The notes under the pieces were generated by a model. The model ran no database searches, was not told where the DNA came from, and saw only the letters and a program-made list of their open reading frames with translations. The position numbers and the translations under genes were made by a program. A stretch of DNA of 64,000 nucleotides from Pseudomonas paraversuta (GTDB taxonomy: Bacteria; Pseudomonadota; Gammaproteobacteria; Pseudomonadales; Pseudomonadaceae): NCBI RefSeq assembly GCF_904063065.1, contig NZ_CAJFCL010000007.1:62001-126000 (forward strand). The letters run 5' to 3'. Of the stretch, positions 1-8,570 are shown piece after piece (position 1 is the first letter of the stretch; each line of letters starts with the position of its first letter).

Positions 1-1
1 C

Positions 2-2035
2 TCTGACTACTCGTTCCTGAGCCTCAACAGCGGGGTCAATCTCGGCAACTGGCGTTTGCGCAACAACTCGACGCTCAGCCAGCAATCGGGTGCGGGCTCC
101 AGTTTCGATAACATTTCGACCTGGGCACAAACAGATATTGTGTCCTTGCGCAGCCGCCTGGTGATCGGTCAGACCAACACCGACAATAACGTTTTTGACA
201 GTGTTCAATTCCGTGGCGTGCAGTTGTCCAGCGCCAATGACATGTTGCCCGAGAGCCTGCGCGGATATGCCCCGGTGGTACATGGCGTAGCGCTGACCAG
301 TGCCCGGGTTGAAGTCCGGCAGAACGGTTACACCATCTACAGCACCAATGTGCCTCCTGGGCCCTTTGCCCTGACCGATATTTACCCGAGCACTTTGAGC
401 GGCAATCTGGATGTCACGGTCATTGAAGCCAATGGCTCCAGAAGCAGTTTCAGCCTGCCCTTTTCTTCAGTACCCAATATGTTGCGGGAGGGGATCTGGG
501 ACTATCAGCTGACAGCGGGCAAGTATCACGATGGCACCACCCGCTATAAACCCAACTTTGTACAAGGCACCTTGTCCGCCGGGATGGCGTACGACATCAC
601 GCCCTACGGCGGCCTGATGATGGCGCAGAACTATCGTTCGGCCGTCGCCGGCCTGGGTAAAAACCTGGGTAACTGGGGCGCCGTGTCGGTCGACGCGTCT
701 TTTTCCGATACCGACCTGGCCAGTGGTGACAGCAAGCAGGGGCAGAGCGTGCGCTTCCTGTACTCCAAGTCGCTGAACAACCTGGGCACTGAGTTTCGCA
801 TAGCCGGCTACCGTTACTCGACCTCGGGTTATTACGATTTCACTGACGCCGTTGCCGAACGCGACCGTTATGAAAACGGGGCTTACCGCAACGAGTACTA
901 CGACGAAAACGACAATGACAACCTGGGCGTTCCGGGTTGGGCCGAGTCCCGTCGCCGCACCTATTACACCGATACCTTCGGCAATAAACGCCAGCGTGTG
1001 GAACTGTCGGTCAATCAGCGCCTTGGGGGCAGTTCGACCCTGTATGCCAACCTGAGCAACCAGTCTTACTGGGGCGGCAGCGGTGAGGATCGAACCCTGC
1101 AAGCGGGCTTTAACAGCAGCTACAAAAACACCAGCTATGGGGTTTTTTATCAGGACAGCCGCAGTAACTATGGTTACAAGGACCGCAGCCTCAACCTGAC
1201 CGTCTCGATTCCGTTCAGCTTTTTGCGCAAGGAATCGTCCGACATGAATGCCAGCTTCAGTGTCGGTCACAGCAAGCAGTCGGGTAACACCTACAGCACT
1301 GGCCTGAGTGGTTCTGCACTGGACGACAACCGGCTCAATTACGTGGTGCAGACCGGACACGACGAATACTCCGGGCAGACGTCCTCGGCCAACATCGGCT
1401 ATCAGGGGAGCAAGGGCCTGATCAACGCGGGTTACAGCTACAGCAACGAATATCAGCAAACTTCGCTGGGTGTGTCCGGCGGCATCGTCGCCCACCCGGG
1501 AGGGATCACGCTGACCCAACCGCTGCAGAACACCTTCGTGTTGATTGAAGCCGAAGATGCCAAGGGCGTGCGTCTGGAAAACCAGCCCGGCGTGGCGATC
1601 GACGGCTCCGGGTATGCGGTCATGACCTCTGCCACCCCGTATCGCCACAACCGTGTTGCGCTGCGCACCGAAGACATTGGCAGTGGCCTGGATATTCCCC
1701 TGGCCTCCAAAGATGTAGTGCCCACACGTGGCGCCATTTCCCATGTGAAGTTTGAAACCCATACCGGCCAAAGCCTGCTGGTACACAGCAAGATCAATGA
1801 CGCTGACTCCCCGCCCCTGGGCGCCAGTATTTTCAGCGCGTCAGGCAAGAACAGCGGCACCGTGGGCACCAACGGAGATATTTACATCTCGGGTGCCTCT
1901 GCAGGTGACCGGTTGATGGTCAAGTGGGGAGAAGACCCAAGCGAAAGTTGCTCGTTACAGGTGCCTGAGTTGAAACCCATGGGCGAAAAGGCCACGGGCT
2001 ATCAAGAACTTTCGCTGGTCTGCGTAACACCATAA
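2..2035 (+). CDS. Fimbrial outer-membrane usher (5' end outside window)
   Basis: This is the usher of a chaperone-usher pilus, the outer-membrane channel through which pilin subunits are exported and polymerised. The frame is open from base 2, so only the N-terminal periplasmic domain and first barrel strands are missing; about 677 residues are visible. A PapC/FimD-type plug signature (VEVRQNGYTIYSTNVPPGPF) lies about 100 residues into the visible part, followed by a long aromatic-rich beta-barrel with alternating polar and hydrophobic residues, and a C-terminal plug-like domain ending in a two-cysteine segment (CSLQVPEL...LVC). The adhesin gene follows 11 bases later, so the two are co-transcribed. 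The chaperone and major pilin genes would lie upstream, outside the window. Confidence 0.95.
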   Translation, partial: SDYSFLSLNSGVNLGNWRLRNNSTLSQQSGAGSSFDNISTWAQTDIVSLRSRLVIGQTNTDNNVFDSVQFRGVQLSSANDMLPESLRGYAPVVHGVALTSARVEVRQNGYTIYSTNVPPGPFALTDIYPSTLSGNLDVTVIEANGSRSSFSLPFSSVPNMLREGIWDYQLTAGKYHDGTTRYKPNFVQGTLSAGMAYDITPYGGLMMAQNYRSAVAGLGKNLGNWGAVSVDASFSDTDLASGDSKQGQSVRFLYSKSLNNLGTEFRIAGYRYSTSGYYDFTDAVAERDRYENGAYRNEYYDENDNDNLGVPGWAESRRRTYYTDTFGNKRQRVELSVNQRLGGSSTLYANLSNQSYWGGSGEDRTLQAGFNSSYKNTSYGVFYQDSRSNYGYKDRSLNLTVSIPFSFLRKESSDMNASFSVGHSKQSGNTYSTGLSGSALDDNRLNYVVQTGHDEYSGQTSSANIGYQGSKGLINAGYSYSNEYQQTSLGVSGGIVAHPGGITLTQPLQNTFVLIEAEDAKGVRLENQPGVAIDGSGYAVMTSATPYRHNRVALRTEDIGSGLDIPLASKDVVPTRGAISHVKFETHTGQSLLVHSKINDADSPPLGASIFSASGKNSGTVGTNGDIYISGASAGDRLMVKWGEDPSESCSLQVPELKPMGEKATGYQELSLVCVTP

Positions 2036-2046
2036 AAGGAAAGTCC

Positions 2047-3087
2047 ATGTTTTTCTTGTTGAAGCATAACCGTCCGGGGCTCGCTGCCGGGTTGATGATC
2101 ATGTTGGGACTGTTCTCGCAGAGCAGCCATGCCTTGTCATGTAAAGAAAACGGCAATATTCGCCAGGATATTGTGCTGGCCCAGTTAATCAGGGTCTCGA
2201 CTGCCAATACAGCAGCGGGCGCCTTGTTGTGGCGTTCCCCGACATTCACTTCAACTTTCCAGTGTACGGATGACCGAAACAAACCCGCCGGGGAAAATGC
2301 CTATCTGTATTGGGACCCTAAAATGAATTTGAAGAATATTCATAATTCAATTGAAGTCGGGGTCAACTACAACAGCATCGATTACAAATTGGTCAATTCC
2401 GCGAGACAGGATGTCGGCCCCGGAACCCGCTGCCGCAAACAGGGCAGCCGATGTTTATCCCCGGCACAGTCGCTCAGTATTACCGTGTCGTATTCAATCT
2501 ATATCAAGGCCACGGGAGCACCGCCGCCTGCGGGCGGCAAGATCACCAACACCGGTGCTTATTCCTTGTTTCAGGTCGACGGTGTAGGCGGGCTTAATAA
2601 TGTCGCCGACAGTAACTTCAACGCTTATATTTCCGGGTTGGGCAATATCCGTTTCATCTCCTGCAATCCGAAAATAACGGTCAGTGCCAATAATGGCTCG
2701 GCGGTAAACTTTGGCAGCATCCCGCGGCAGAATGCGCGGGTCGGTTTTATAGAGAAACAGGTGCCCTTTTCCGTGACTGCCGACACCTCGGGCCCGGAGA
2801 GTGGCCAGGACTGCCAGGGCCAGGTATTGAACGCCAGTTTCAGCTCGACTTACCCCGTGCAGGACACCACGACCATTCTGCCGACCAGCGACAGCGGCTT
2901 CGGAATTTTACTGTCACAACAAGACACGCCGATGACCTTCATCCCGATGAATACCCCCGTGGAAATGGGACTGGTGAATGGCTCCAGCGTCAGGAAAAAC
3001 TTTCTGGCGAGCTTGAAATGGCTTAATACCAATCCGAAAGTCGGCCCCTTTCGAGCCTCTGCGAATATTGATGTTACCTTTAAATAA
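2047..3087 (+). CDS. Fimbrial tip adhesin / minor pilin
   Basis: A 346-residue exported protein, the last gene of the fimbrial operon, preceded by the ribosome site AAGGAAAG. Residues 1-29 are a signal peptide (hydrophobic core then SSHA, cleavage before LSC). The two-domain layout fits a tip adhesin: an N-terminal domain of about 170 residues with paired cysteines, and a C-terminal pilin domain from about residue 200 (SCNPKITVSANNGSAVNFG) ending in the typical alternating beta-strand DVTFK that would donate to or accept strands through the usher. The size, above 300 residues against about 180 for a major pilin, supports the adhesin role. The ligand cannot be read from the sequence. Confidence 0.85.
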   Translation: MFFLLKHNRPGLAAGLMIMLGLFSQSSHALSCKENGNIRQDIVLAQLIRVSTANTAAGALLWRSPTFTSTFQCTDDRNKPAGENAYLYWDPKMNLKNIHNSIEVGVNYNSIDYKLVNSARQDVGPGTRCRKQGSRCLSPAQSLSITVSYSIYIKATGAPPPAGGKITNTGAYSLFQVDGVGGLNNVADSNFNAYISGLGNIRFISCNPKITVSANNGSAVNFGSIPRQNARVGFIEKQVPFSVTADTSGPESGQDCQGQVLNASFSSTYPVQDTTTILPTSDSGFGILLSQQDTPMTFIPMNTPVEMGLVNGSSVRKNFLASLKWLNTNPKVGPFRASANIDVTFK

Positions 3088-3288
3088 GCCATTGAACCCT
3101 GCGCCTCAGACAGGTAACTACAGTGACTCGACCCGTTCAAGAAAAATGGATAGGTTTGGATTAACTATTTGGCTTAAGTTATAGTAGTCAAGTCTAAAAC
3201 CGGACAACCGTTATAAAAATAGAACTAAAATCAGCCCCCTTGCACGGGCATGGGCGACACCGATAACACTGATTTAACTATATTTTAA

Positions 3289-3322
3289 ACCAACCCTTAA
3301 ACTCGATAGTTTAAGGGTTGGT
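3289..3322. other. Perfect 15-bp inverted repeat in the gap after the fimbrial operon
   Basis: Within the 340-base gap 3088-3427 two 15-base arms (ACCAACCCTTAAACT and its exact complement) surround the loop CGAT. There is no T-run directly after either arm, so it is not a typical terminator, although it lies about 200 bases past the fimbrial operon. It sits 106 bases upstream of the ribbon-helix-helix gene and could be an operator or an RNA hairpin. The rest of the gap is A+T-rich compared with the genes and shows no other gene. Confidence 0.5.
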
Positions 3323-3427
3323 GACGGCTGCTTATCGGCTTTAGCAACGGACTTTTCTAACCCGCGACGCCAATAAAAACAATGTTGCCTTAGGAATATA
3401 CCCCACACTCAAGGAGGAAGAAGCACC

Positions 3428-3874
3428 ATGAATACCAGCCCTGCATTTAACGTTGAACCTGCTGACAAACTCGAATTGAGTATTCCGCAGAACCTCTATG
3501 AATCGCTGGCTTTTCTGGCCGCCCGCCATGACCGCAGTATCAACGGCGAAATCAAACAAGCCTGGGTGCAATGGACCGACCAGTTGTCTGACCTCAAGGT
3601 GATACTGGCACTTTTAACATCCCGTTATGGCAATGAACATAAAGCCGAGGTCACTCGTATTGATCTGCGCACCCCGCCCGACAACATCAAACATCTGCCC
3701 TGCAAGTTTAAAAAAGGACAAGTCCATCAAATAAATGAACAAGCCAATATTTTAAGGGTGTCCATGAACTCAGTCATTCTGAAGGCATTGGCATGGTGGG
3801 TTAATACCTGGAGACAGGTCGATCGGCTGAATGCTGGCGCAGGGTCCGGTTCCCAACCCTATCCGTGCTGGTAA
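3428..3874 (+). CDS. Small ribbon-helix-helix (Arc-like) DNA-binding protein
   Basis: A 148-residue protein with the strong ribosome site AAGGAGG ten bases before its ATG. Residues 14-47 (KLELSIPQNLYESLAFLAARHDRS...) match the beta-strand/helix/helix pattern of Arc/MetJ-type repressors, including the strand K-L-x-L-x-I-P and the R-S-I-N-G-E turn. Residues 75-126 resemble the same pattern again: a strand RIDLR, then a helix and LRVSMNSVILKALAWW, with S-M-N in the place of S-I-N. A single chain with two such units would be a pseudo-dimer. It lies directly after the fimbrial operon and is a candidate regulator of it. The fold assignment is from pattern only; the target is unknown. Confidence 0.6.
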   Translation: MNTSPAFNVEPADKLELSIPQNLYESLAFLAARHDRSINGEIKQAWVQWTDQLSDLKVILALLTSRYGNEHKAEVTRIDLRTPPDNIKHLPCKFKKGQVHQINEQANILRVSMNSVILKALAWWVNTWRQVDRLNAGAGSGSQPYPCW

Positions 3875-3940
3875 CGAGGAACGCTCACAACCAGCATGGG
3901 GGACTCAAGTAACCACCGGGCAAACCCTGGAAGTGCCTGC

Positions 3941-4642
3941 TTACTCCGCCTCCAGCGCCACCAGCCAGCGCGCTTCGGAGCGCAGCAAATGCTGGCGCAT
4001 GGCTGTCTGGGCAGCGATCACGTCTTTGCATTCCAGTGCCCGCAGGATCGCCTGGTGTTCGATCACCGCGGCGTCCCAGGTGCCTGGGTTTTCCAGATGC
4101 TCGCTGAGGTGCGATGAGATCGGGCTGTGGCGCTCATCGAACAGCGAGGTGATGATCCGCACCAGCGCCGAGTTGCCGGTCATTTTTGCCAGCCGATGGT
4201 GAAACTTGCGGTCGTCAGCCAGGGGCGGACGATTGGCTTCGATGCTCGCGCGCATGGCATCGATGCAGTCCTGCAGGTAGCGATAATCGCTTTTTTTCCC
4301 GTGCAGGCACGCCAGCACCACGGCTTCGCCTTCGATCAGCGCCCGGGCCTGCATCAACTCGTTGGGGCTCTCGCCGAGGGTTACGGTGCGTGTGCCACCC
4401 TCTTGCAGGCGCGCAGCCACATAGACCCCGGAACCCATCCTGATTTCGATACTGCCTTCGATTTCCAGGGCAATCAGCGCCTCGCGCAGCGACGGCCGCG
4501 ACACCCCCAGCAACTGGGTCAGATCGCGCTCGGGAGGCAAGCGCGAGCCGACCTTGAAGTCGCCCTGGACGATGTATTCACGCAGCCGGTCGGCAATTTT
4601 CTGATAGAGCTTGCGCTCTGAAGGAGGATACGAGGAGACCAT
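3941..4642 (-). CDS. GntR family (FadR/FCD subfamily) transcriptional regulator
   Basis: A regulator of about 233 residues. It has an N-terminal winged helix (KLYQKIADRLREYIVQGDFKVGSRLPPERDLTQLLGVSRPSLREAL) and a C-terminal all-helical FCD ligand domain with the metal-binding D/H pattern (DRKFHHRLAKMTGN, later H-x-A-I-L-R-A-L). I chose the ATG at 4642 because the protein then begins MVSSYPPSERKLYQKI, normal for the family; an upstream ATG at 4738 would add a 32-residue tail of low quality. FCD regulators of this type typically repress sugar-acid genes. It lies downstream of the fuconate-dehydratase-like gene on the same strand and probably controls this locus, perhaps through the paired TTGG...CCAA sites near 13.4 kb. 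Confidence 0.88.
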   Translation of the reverse strand: MVSSYPPSERKLYQKIADRLREYIVQGDFKVGSRLPPERDLTQLLGVSRPSLREALIALEIEGSIEIRMGSGVYVAARLQEGGTRTVTLGESPNELMQARALIEGEAVVLACLHGKKSDYRYLQDCIDAMRASIEANRPPLADDRKFHHRLAKMTGNSALVRIITSLFDERHSPISSHLSEHLENPGTWDAAVIEHQAILRALECKDVIAAQTAMRQHLLRSEARWLVALEAE

Positions 4643-4750
4643 CGAGGCAGAGTCCGGGAAATGATGCCAAAGGCTATCACACAGCCCGCTGCGGGCAGCA
4701 GAAACCTCGCCGCCAGCCTGACAGTCATTTCCCGGCATTGGGTACAGAGC

Positions 4751-6064
4751 CTATTGCTGGTCTTGCCACTGCGGACCATTGGGGTATTCAAAGTGCTCCA
4801 GCGAGGACTCCTTCATGGTCACGCTGTACCCCGGCTGTTGTGGCGGCATGTAGCGCCCGCGGCGGATCACGATCGGCTCGAGAAAGTTTTCGTGCAGGTG
4901 GTCGACATACTCCAGTACCCGTTTTTCCAGGGACGCCGACACCGCTATGTAATCGAACAGCACAATGTTCTGCGAGTACTGGCACAGGCCGACGCCGCCG
5001 CCATGGGGGCATACCGGCACGCCGAATTTGGCCGCCATCAGCACCACCGCCAGCACTTCGTTCAGGCCCCCCAGACGCGCCGGATCGAGCTGGCAAAAAT
5101 CCATGGCAGCGGCCTGGAAGAACTGCTTGAACATCACCCGGTTGTGCGCGTGCTCGCCGGTGGCGACACCGATCGGATGGATACGCTGGCGAATCGCTGC
5201 GTGGCCAAGCACATCGTCCGGGCTGGTGGGTTCTTCAATCCACCAGGGATCGAATTCGGCCAGCCGCCGCATGTTGGTCACCGCTTGATCCACGTCCCAC
5301 GTCTGGTTGGCGTCCATCATCAACTTGCGATCCCAGCCCAGCTCTTCACGCAGGATTTGCGCGCGGCGCATGTCCTGCTCGATATCGGCCCCGACCTTTT
5401 GCTTGAGATGCGTCCAGCCGGCCTCGACCGCTTCACGGGCCAGGCGGCGCATTTTCTCTTCGGAGTAACCGAGCCAGCCGGCGGCGGTGGTGTAACCGGG
5501 GTAACCCTCATCCAGCATTTGCTGTTCGCGCGCGGCCTTGCCCGGCGCCGCCCGACGCAACATTGCGATGGCTTCCTGGGGCGTCAGCGCGTCGGTAATA
5601 AAGGTGAAGTCGACACAGCGCACCAGCTCTTCGGGGCTCATGTCCACCAGCAGTTTCCAGACCGGCTTGCCCTCCTTCTTCGCCCACAGGTCCCACAGCG
5701 CGTTGATGATGGCCGCGGTCGCCAGATGCACCACGCCCTTTTCCGGGCCGACCCAGCGCAGCTGGCAGTCACCGGCAACGATTTCATGCCAGTAGGCGCC
5801 AAAGTTGTCGGTGATGCTTTCCAGGGTGCGGCCGGTGACGAACAATTTGGCCAGGGCCTTGACCGCTTCGACGCACAAATCGTTGCCGCGACCGATGGTG
5901 AAGGTCAGGCCATGGCCTTGCAGGCCATCGTCCGAATCCGTGTGCAAGGTGACATAGGTCGCGGAGTAGTCGGACGTCGAGTTCATCGCATCCGAGCCGT
6001 CCATGCTCTTGGAGGTGGGGAAGCGAATGTCACGTACAGCGACCTGGGTAATGAGGGTAGACAT
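4751..6064 (-). CDS. L-fuconate dehydratase-like enzyme (enolase superfamily)
   Basis: A 437-residue member of the mandelate-racemase/enolase superfamily most like L-fuconate dehydratase, which turns L-fuconate into 2-keto-3-deoxy-L-fuconate and in characterised members also accepts L-galactonate. Visible marks are the N-terminal capping domain with SKSMDGSDAMN, the Lys-x-Lys active-site strand (HLKQKVGAD), the metal ligands in MMDANQTWD, WWIEEPTSP and GEHAHNR, and the C-terminal CPHGGGVGLC. Length matches the family. It is transcribed away from the LysR gene at 6217. Substrate could be L-fuconate or L-galactonate; the neighbouring genes favour a galactonate-like acid, since no 2-keto-3-deoxy-fuconate dehydrogenase is seen. 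Confidence 0.88.
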   Translation of the reverse strand: MSTLITQVAVRDIRFPTSKSMDGSDAMNSTSDYSATYVTLHTDSDDGLQGHGLTFTIGRGNDLCVEAVKALAKLFVTGRTLESITDNFGAYWHEIVAGDCQLRWVGPEKGVVHLATAAIINALWDLWAKKEGKPVWKLLVDMSPEELVRCVDFTFITDALTPQEAIAMLRRAAPGKAAREQQMLDEGYPGYTTAAGWLGYSEEKMRRLAREAVEAGWTHLKQKVGADIEQDMRRAQILREELGWDRKLMMDANQTWDVDQAVTNMRRLAEFDPWWIEEPTSPDDVLGHAAIRQRIHPIGVATGEHAHNRVMFKQFFQAAAMDFCQLDPARLGGLNEVLAVVLMAAKFGVPVCPHGGGVGLCQYSQNIVLFDYIAVSASLEKRVLEYVDHLHENFLEPIVIRRGRYMPPQQPGYSVTMKESSLEHFEYPNGPQWQDQQ

Positions 6065-6169
6065 GGGGTTATCCTGAAATTGAAGCCGGCTGCGCCGTTG
6101 CCGCTGGCAGCAGGCTTATTCATGTTATTTTCGTGCCGCGGGCGCAGTCTGTCCTGCGCTGCCAGTACG

Positions 6170-6186
6170 CGAAATTGAATGTTTCG
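6170..6186. promoter_or_regulatory. Possible LysR operator between the divergent fuconate dehydratase and LysR genes
   Basis: The inverted repeat CGAAA-N7-TTTCG lies in the 152-base divergent gap, about 30 bases before the LysR start. LysR proteins usually bind short dyads in exactly this position and repress their own gene while activating the divergent one. The dyad is short, so this is only a candidate. Confidence 0.25.
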
Positions 6187-6216
6187 ACTACACCGATCAC
6201 CTCAGGTAATAGCCCC

Positions 6217-7173
6217 ATGATCAACTCCCTCGAGCAGTTGCGCAGCCGCCTGCGAATGCGCCATTTGCAGTTGCTGTTTGTGGTGTCTGAACAAGGCTCA
6301 TTGCGCAAGACCGCGCAAATCATGGCGCTGACCCAGCCAGCGGTGACCAAGGCACTGCACGAGCTCGAGAACCTGGTGGGCGAGGCATTGTTTACCCGCA
6401 CCCATCAGGGCTTGCTGCCAAACAAGCTGGGGGAGGCGGCGATTCGTTATGCACAACTGGTGTTCGCCGATCTCAGCGGCCTGCACGAAGAAATGAGCGC
6501 ACTGCAATCGGGCAACCTCGGAACCCTGCGCCTGGGCGCCATGGGCTCGCTGGCGGGCGACCTGCTGCCAAGGGCCCTGGCGCAATTGACCCGACGTCAC
6601 CCCAAGCTGAACATCACAGTGGTGATCGATACCAGCGACGTACTGCTGCAGGCCCTGAGTCTCGACCAGCTGGACCTGGTCGTGGCCCGTGTCGCCCAGG
6701 GCAGGCCCACCGACGAACTGAACTTCGAGGAGTTCGATGAGGAGCTGATTCAGATCGTCGCGCGCACCGGCCATCCGTTGCAGCACAGCACCGGGCTGAA
6801 CCTGGAGACACTCGCCCGCTATCCCTGGATCGTGCAATCGCAGCCGGCACCGCTGCGGGAAATCTACCAGCAGATTTTCCGCCAGGCCCAGGTGCAGGCA
6901 CCCGCCAGCCAGCTCGAAACAGCCTCGACGATGCTGACCGTGGCGCTGCTCCAGCAGACCGACATGATTACCTTGATGCCGCTGTCGCTGGTCGAGTACT
7001 ACAGCAAGCTGGGGGTGCTGGCAGCGCTGCCGGTCGCGGTTTCGGCGCGCCTGATGCCATTCGGCCTGATCAGCCGCAAGGGCCGGGTACCCACTGCGGC
7101 CATGGAGGTGGTCAAGGCCGAGCTGCGGGTGCAGGCCGGCCTTGAAGGTCAAGGCGTGATTACGAGCGACTAG
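6217..7173 (+). CDS. LysR family transcriptional regulator
   Basis: A 318-residue LysR regulator. The winged helix-turn-helix covers about residues 17-75 (RMRHLQLLFVVSEQGSLRKTAQIMALTQPAVTKALHELE) followed by the two-lobed effector-binding domain from about residue 95. The R-M-R-H-L-Q-L start resembles LysR proteins that control sugar and sugar-acid genes (GbpR-type). I chose the ATG at 6217; an in-frame start 84 bases upstream would add an unrelated tail. It is divergent from the L-fuconate-dehydratase-like gene, its most likely target, and its 3' end overlaps the convergent MFS gene by 14 bases. Confidence 0.9.
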   Translation: MINSLEQLRSRLRMRHLQLLFVVSEQGSLRKTAQIMALTQPAVTKALHELENLVGEALFTRTHQGLLPNKLGEAAIRYAQLVFADLSGLHEEMSALQSGNLGTLRLGAMGSLAGDLLPRALAQLTRRHPKLNITVVIDTSDVLLQALSLDQLDLVVARVAQGRPTDELNFEEFDEELIQIVARTGHPLQHSTGLNLETLARYPWIVQSQPAPLREIYQQIFRQAQVQAPASQLETASTMLTVALLQQTDMITLMPLSLVEYYSKLGVLAALPVAVSARLMPFGLISRKGRVPTAAMEVVKAELRVQAGLEGQGVITSD

Positions 7174-8500
7174 ATGTCAGATCCGCCGGCGCCGGGTAAG
7201 TCGCTACCCGGGACGGAGTGCGCTTCAACAACATCAGCAACAACACGCTGACAAAACACAGCGCCGCCACCACCTGGAAGCCGGTGCTGCTGGTCCCCGT
7301 CACGCTATCGGCATAGGCCTTGATCTGCGGCGAAACAAAGCCGCCCAGATTGCCGATGGAAATGATAAAGGCGATCCCGGTGGCCGCACTGGTGCCGCCC
7401 AGATGGCGGGTCGGCAGACTCCAGAACACCGGCTGGCTGGCCACCAGCCCGGGAATGGCGATACAGAACGCCAGCAGGGTCAGCACCGGCGTATTGATCA
7501 CCGAAATCGACGCGAAGGCCAGCGTGCCTACGGCAAGCATGCAGGTGGCAACCAGCCGGTGGTTGTTGTGCTTGTCGGCGTACACCGTGGCAATGCGCAT
7601 GGCGACAATGGTGCACAGCCAGGGAATCATCAGTAGCAGCCCGACCGAGGTGTTGACGTGACCGTCCAGAGTCGAAGCCAGTTTGGCCGGCAGGTAGAAC
7701 GCCAGGGGGGCGTTGCCGATCTGCACGCAGAAGTAGATGGCGATAAACATCAGCACGCGCTTGTCTTTGAGTACACCAAAAATCGAGCTGTGGCTGCTGC
7801 AGCCTTTCTCCTTTTCCTCGGCTTCGATGACGGTGTTCATGGCGTGCTTCTCTTCGGCGCTGAGCCATTTGGCATCGCCGGGGCGGCTCGCCAGATAGAA
7901 GAACGCAATCACCCCGACCACCGAGGCGGCCAGGCCTTCAACCACGAACATCCACTGCCAGTTGGCCAGACCGAACGGGTTGTGGGTATCGAGGATAAAG
8001 CCCGATAGCGGACTGCCGATCAACATCGCTACCGGCACCCCGAAGTAGAACAGGCCAATGGCCCGCGAGCGTTGTTTGGCCGGGAACCAGTAGGTCAGGT
8101 ACAGGATGATCCCGGGCATGAACCCGGCTTCAGAAACCCCCAGCAAAAAGCGGATCACGTAGAACGAAGTTTCGCTGTTGGCGAACATCATCGACGCCGA
8201 GACCAGCCCCCAGGTGACCATGATTCGCGCCATCCACACTCGCGCGCCAACGCGCTGCAGGATCAGGTTGCTGGGCACTTCAAACAGCGCATAGCCGATA
8301 AAAAAGATCCCCGCCCCCAGGGCAAAGGCCGCGTCGCCGATACCGGTGTCGGCCTGATAGGCAATCTTGGCAAAGCTGACGTTGGCCCGGTCGATAAATG
8401 CCAGTGCGTACATCAGTGCGAGAAACGGCAAGAGCCGGATAGCGGCTTTCTTTACACCACTCGCCAGCGCGGGCGAGTCATACAGGTCTTGATAACTCAT
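7160..8500 (-). CDS. MFS transporter, anion:cation symporter family (sugar-acid uptake)
   Basis: A 446-residue permease with about 12 hydrophobic segments and a long central loop (about residues 200-240). The first segment motif FLALMYALAFIDRANVSFAK and the later GVSEAGFMPGIILYLTYWFP are typical of the ACS family, which imports hexuronates, glucarate, galactonate and tartrate by proton symport. The ribosome site AAGAGG precedes the ATG. It is the last gene of the minus-strand run lgoD-uxaB-uxaA-kdgK-permease and most likely brings in the acid which those enzymes degrade. The exact substrate cannot be read; L-galactonate is the best guess from the context. Confidence 0.88.
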   Translation of the reverse strand: MSYQDLYDSPALASGVKKAAIRLLPFLALMYALAFIDRANVSFAKIAYQADTGIGDAAFALGAGIFFIGYALFEVPSNLILQRVGARVWMARIMVTWGLVSASMMFANSETSFYVIRFLLGVSEAGFMPGIILYLTYWFPAKQRSRAIGLFYFGVPVAMLIGSPLSGFILDTHNPFGLANWQWMFVVEGLAASVVGVIAFFYLASRPGDAKWLSAEEKHAMNTVIEAEEKEKGCSSHSSIFGVLKDKRVLMFIAIYFCVQIGNAPLAFYLPAKLASTLDGHVNTSVGLLLMIPWLCTIVAMRIATVYADKHNNHRLVATCMLAVGTLAFASISVINTPVLTLLAFCIAIPGLVASQPVFWSLPTRHLGGTSAATGIAFIISIGNLGGFVSPQIKAYADSVTGTSSTGFQVVAALCFVSVLLLMLLKRTPSRVATYPAPADLTSSRS

Positions 8501-8541
8501 GGAGCGTACCTCTTCTTATTGTTGGAGTAGGTGTTATCCAG

Positions 8542-8557
8542 GATGCCTGCAGGCATC
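8542..8557. repeat. 16-bp perfect palindrome between kdgK and the permease gene
   Basis: GATGCCTG followed directly by its complement, inside the 70-base gap between the kinase and permease genes. No T-run follows on the minus strand, so it is not a typical terminator. It could be an RNA stability element or an operator for separate control of the permease. Confidence 0.35.
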
Positions 8558-8570
8558 TTTACTGCGGGTG

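Noticed and set aside
467..1786. 439-codon open frame on the minus strand inside the usher gene
   Set aside because: Antisense to a clearly recognisable usher; long antisense frames are expected in high-GC DNA and this one has no family resemblance.
4661..6178. 505-codon plus-strand frame across the fuconate-dehydratase-like gene
   Set aside because: Shadow of an enolase-superfamily gene with full active-site motifs on the other strand; the plus-strand product is not protein-like.
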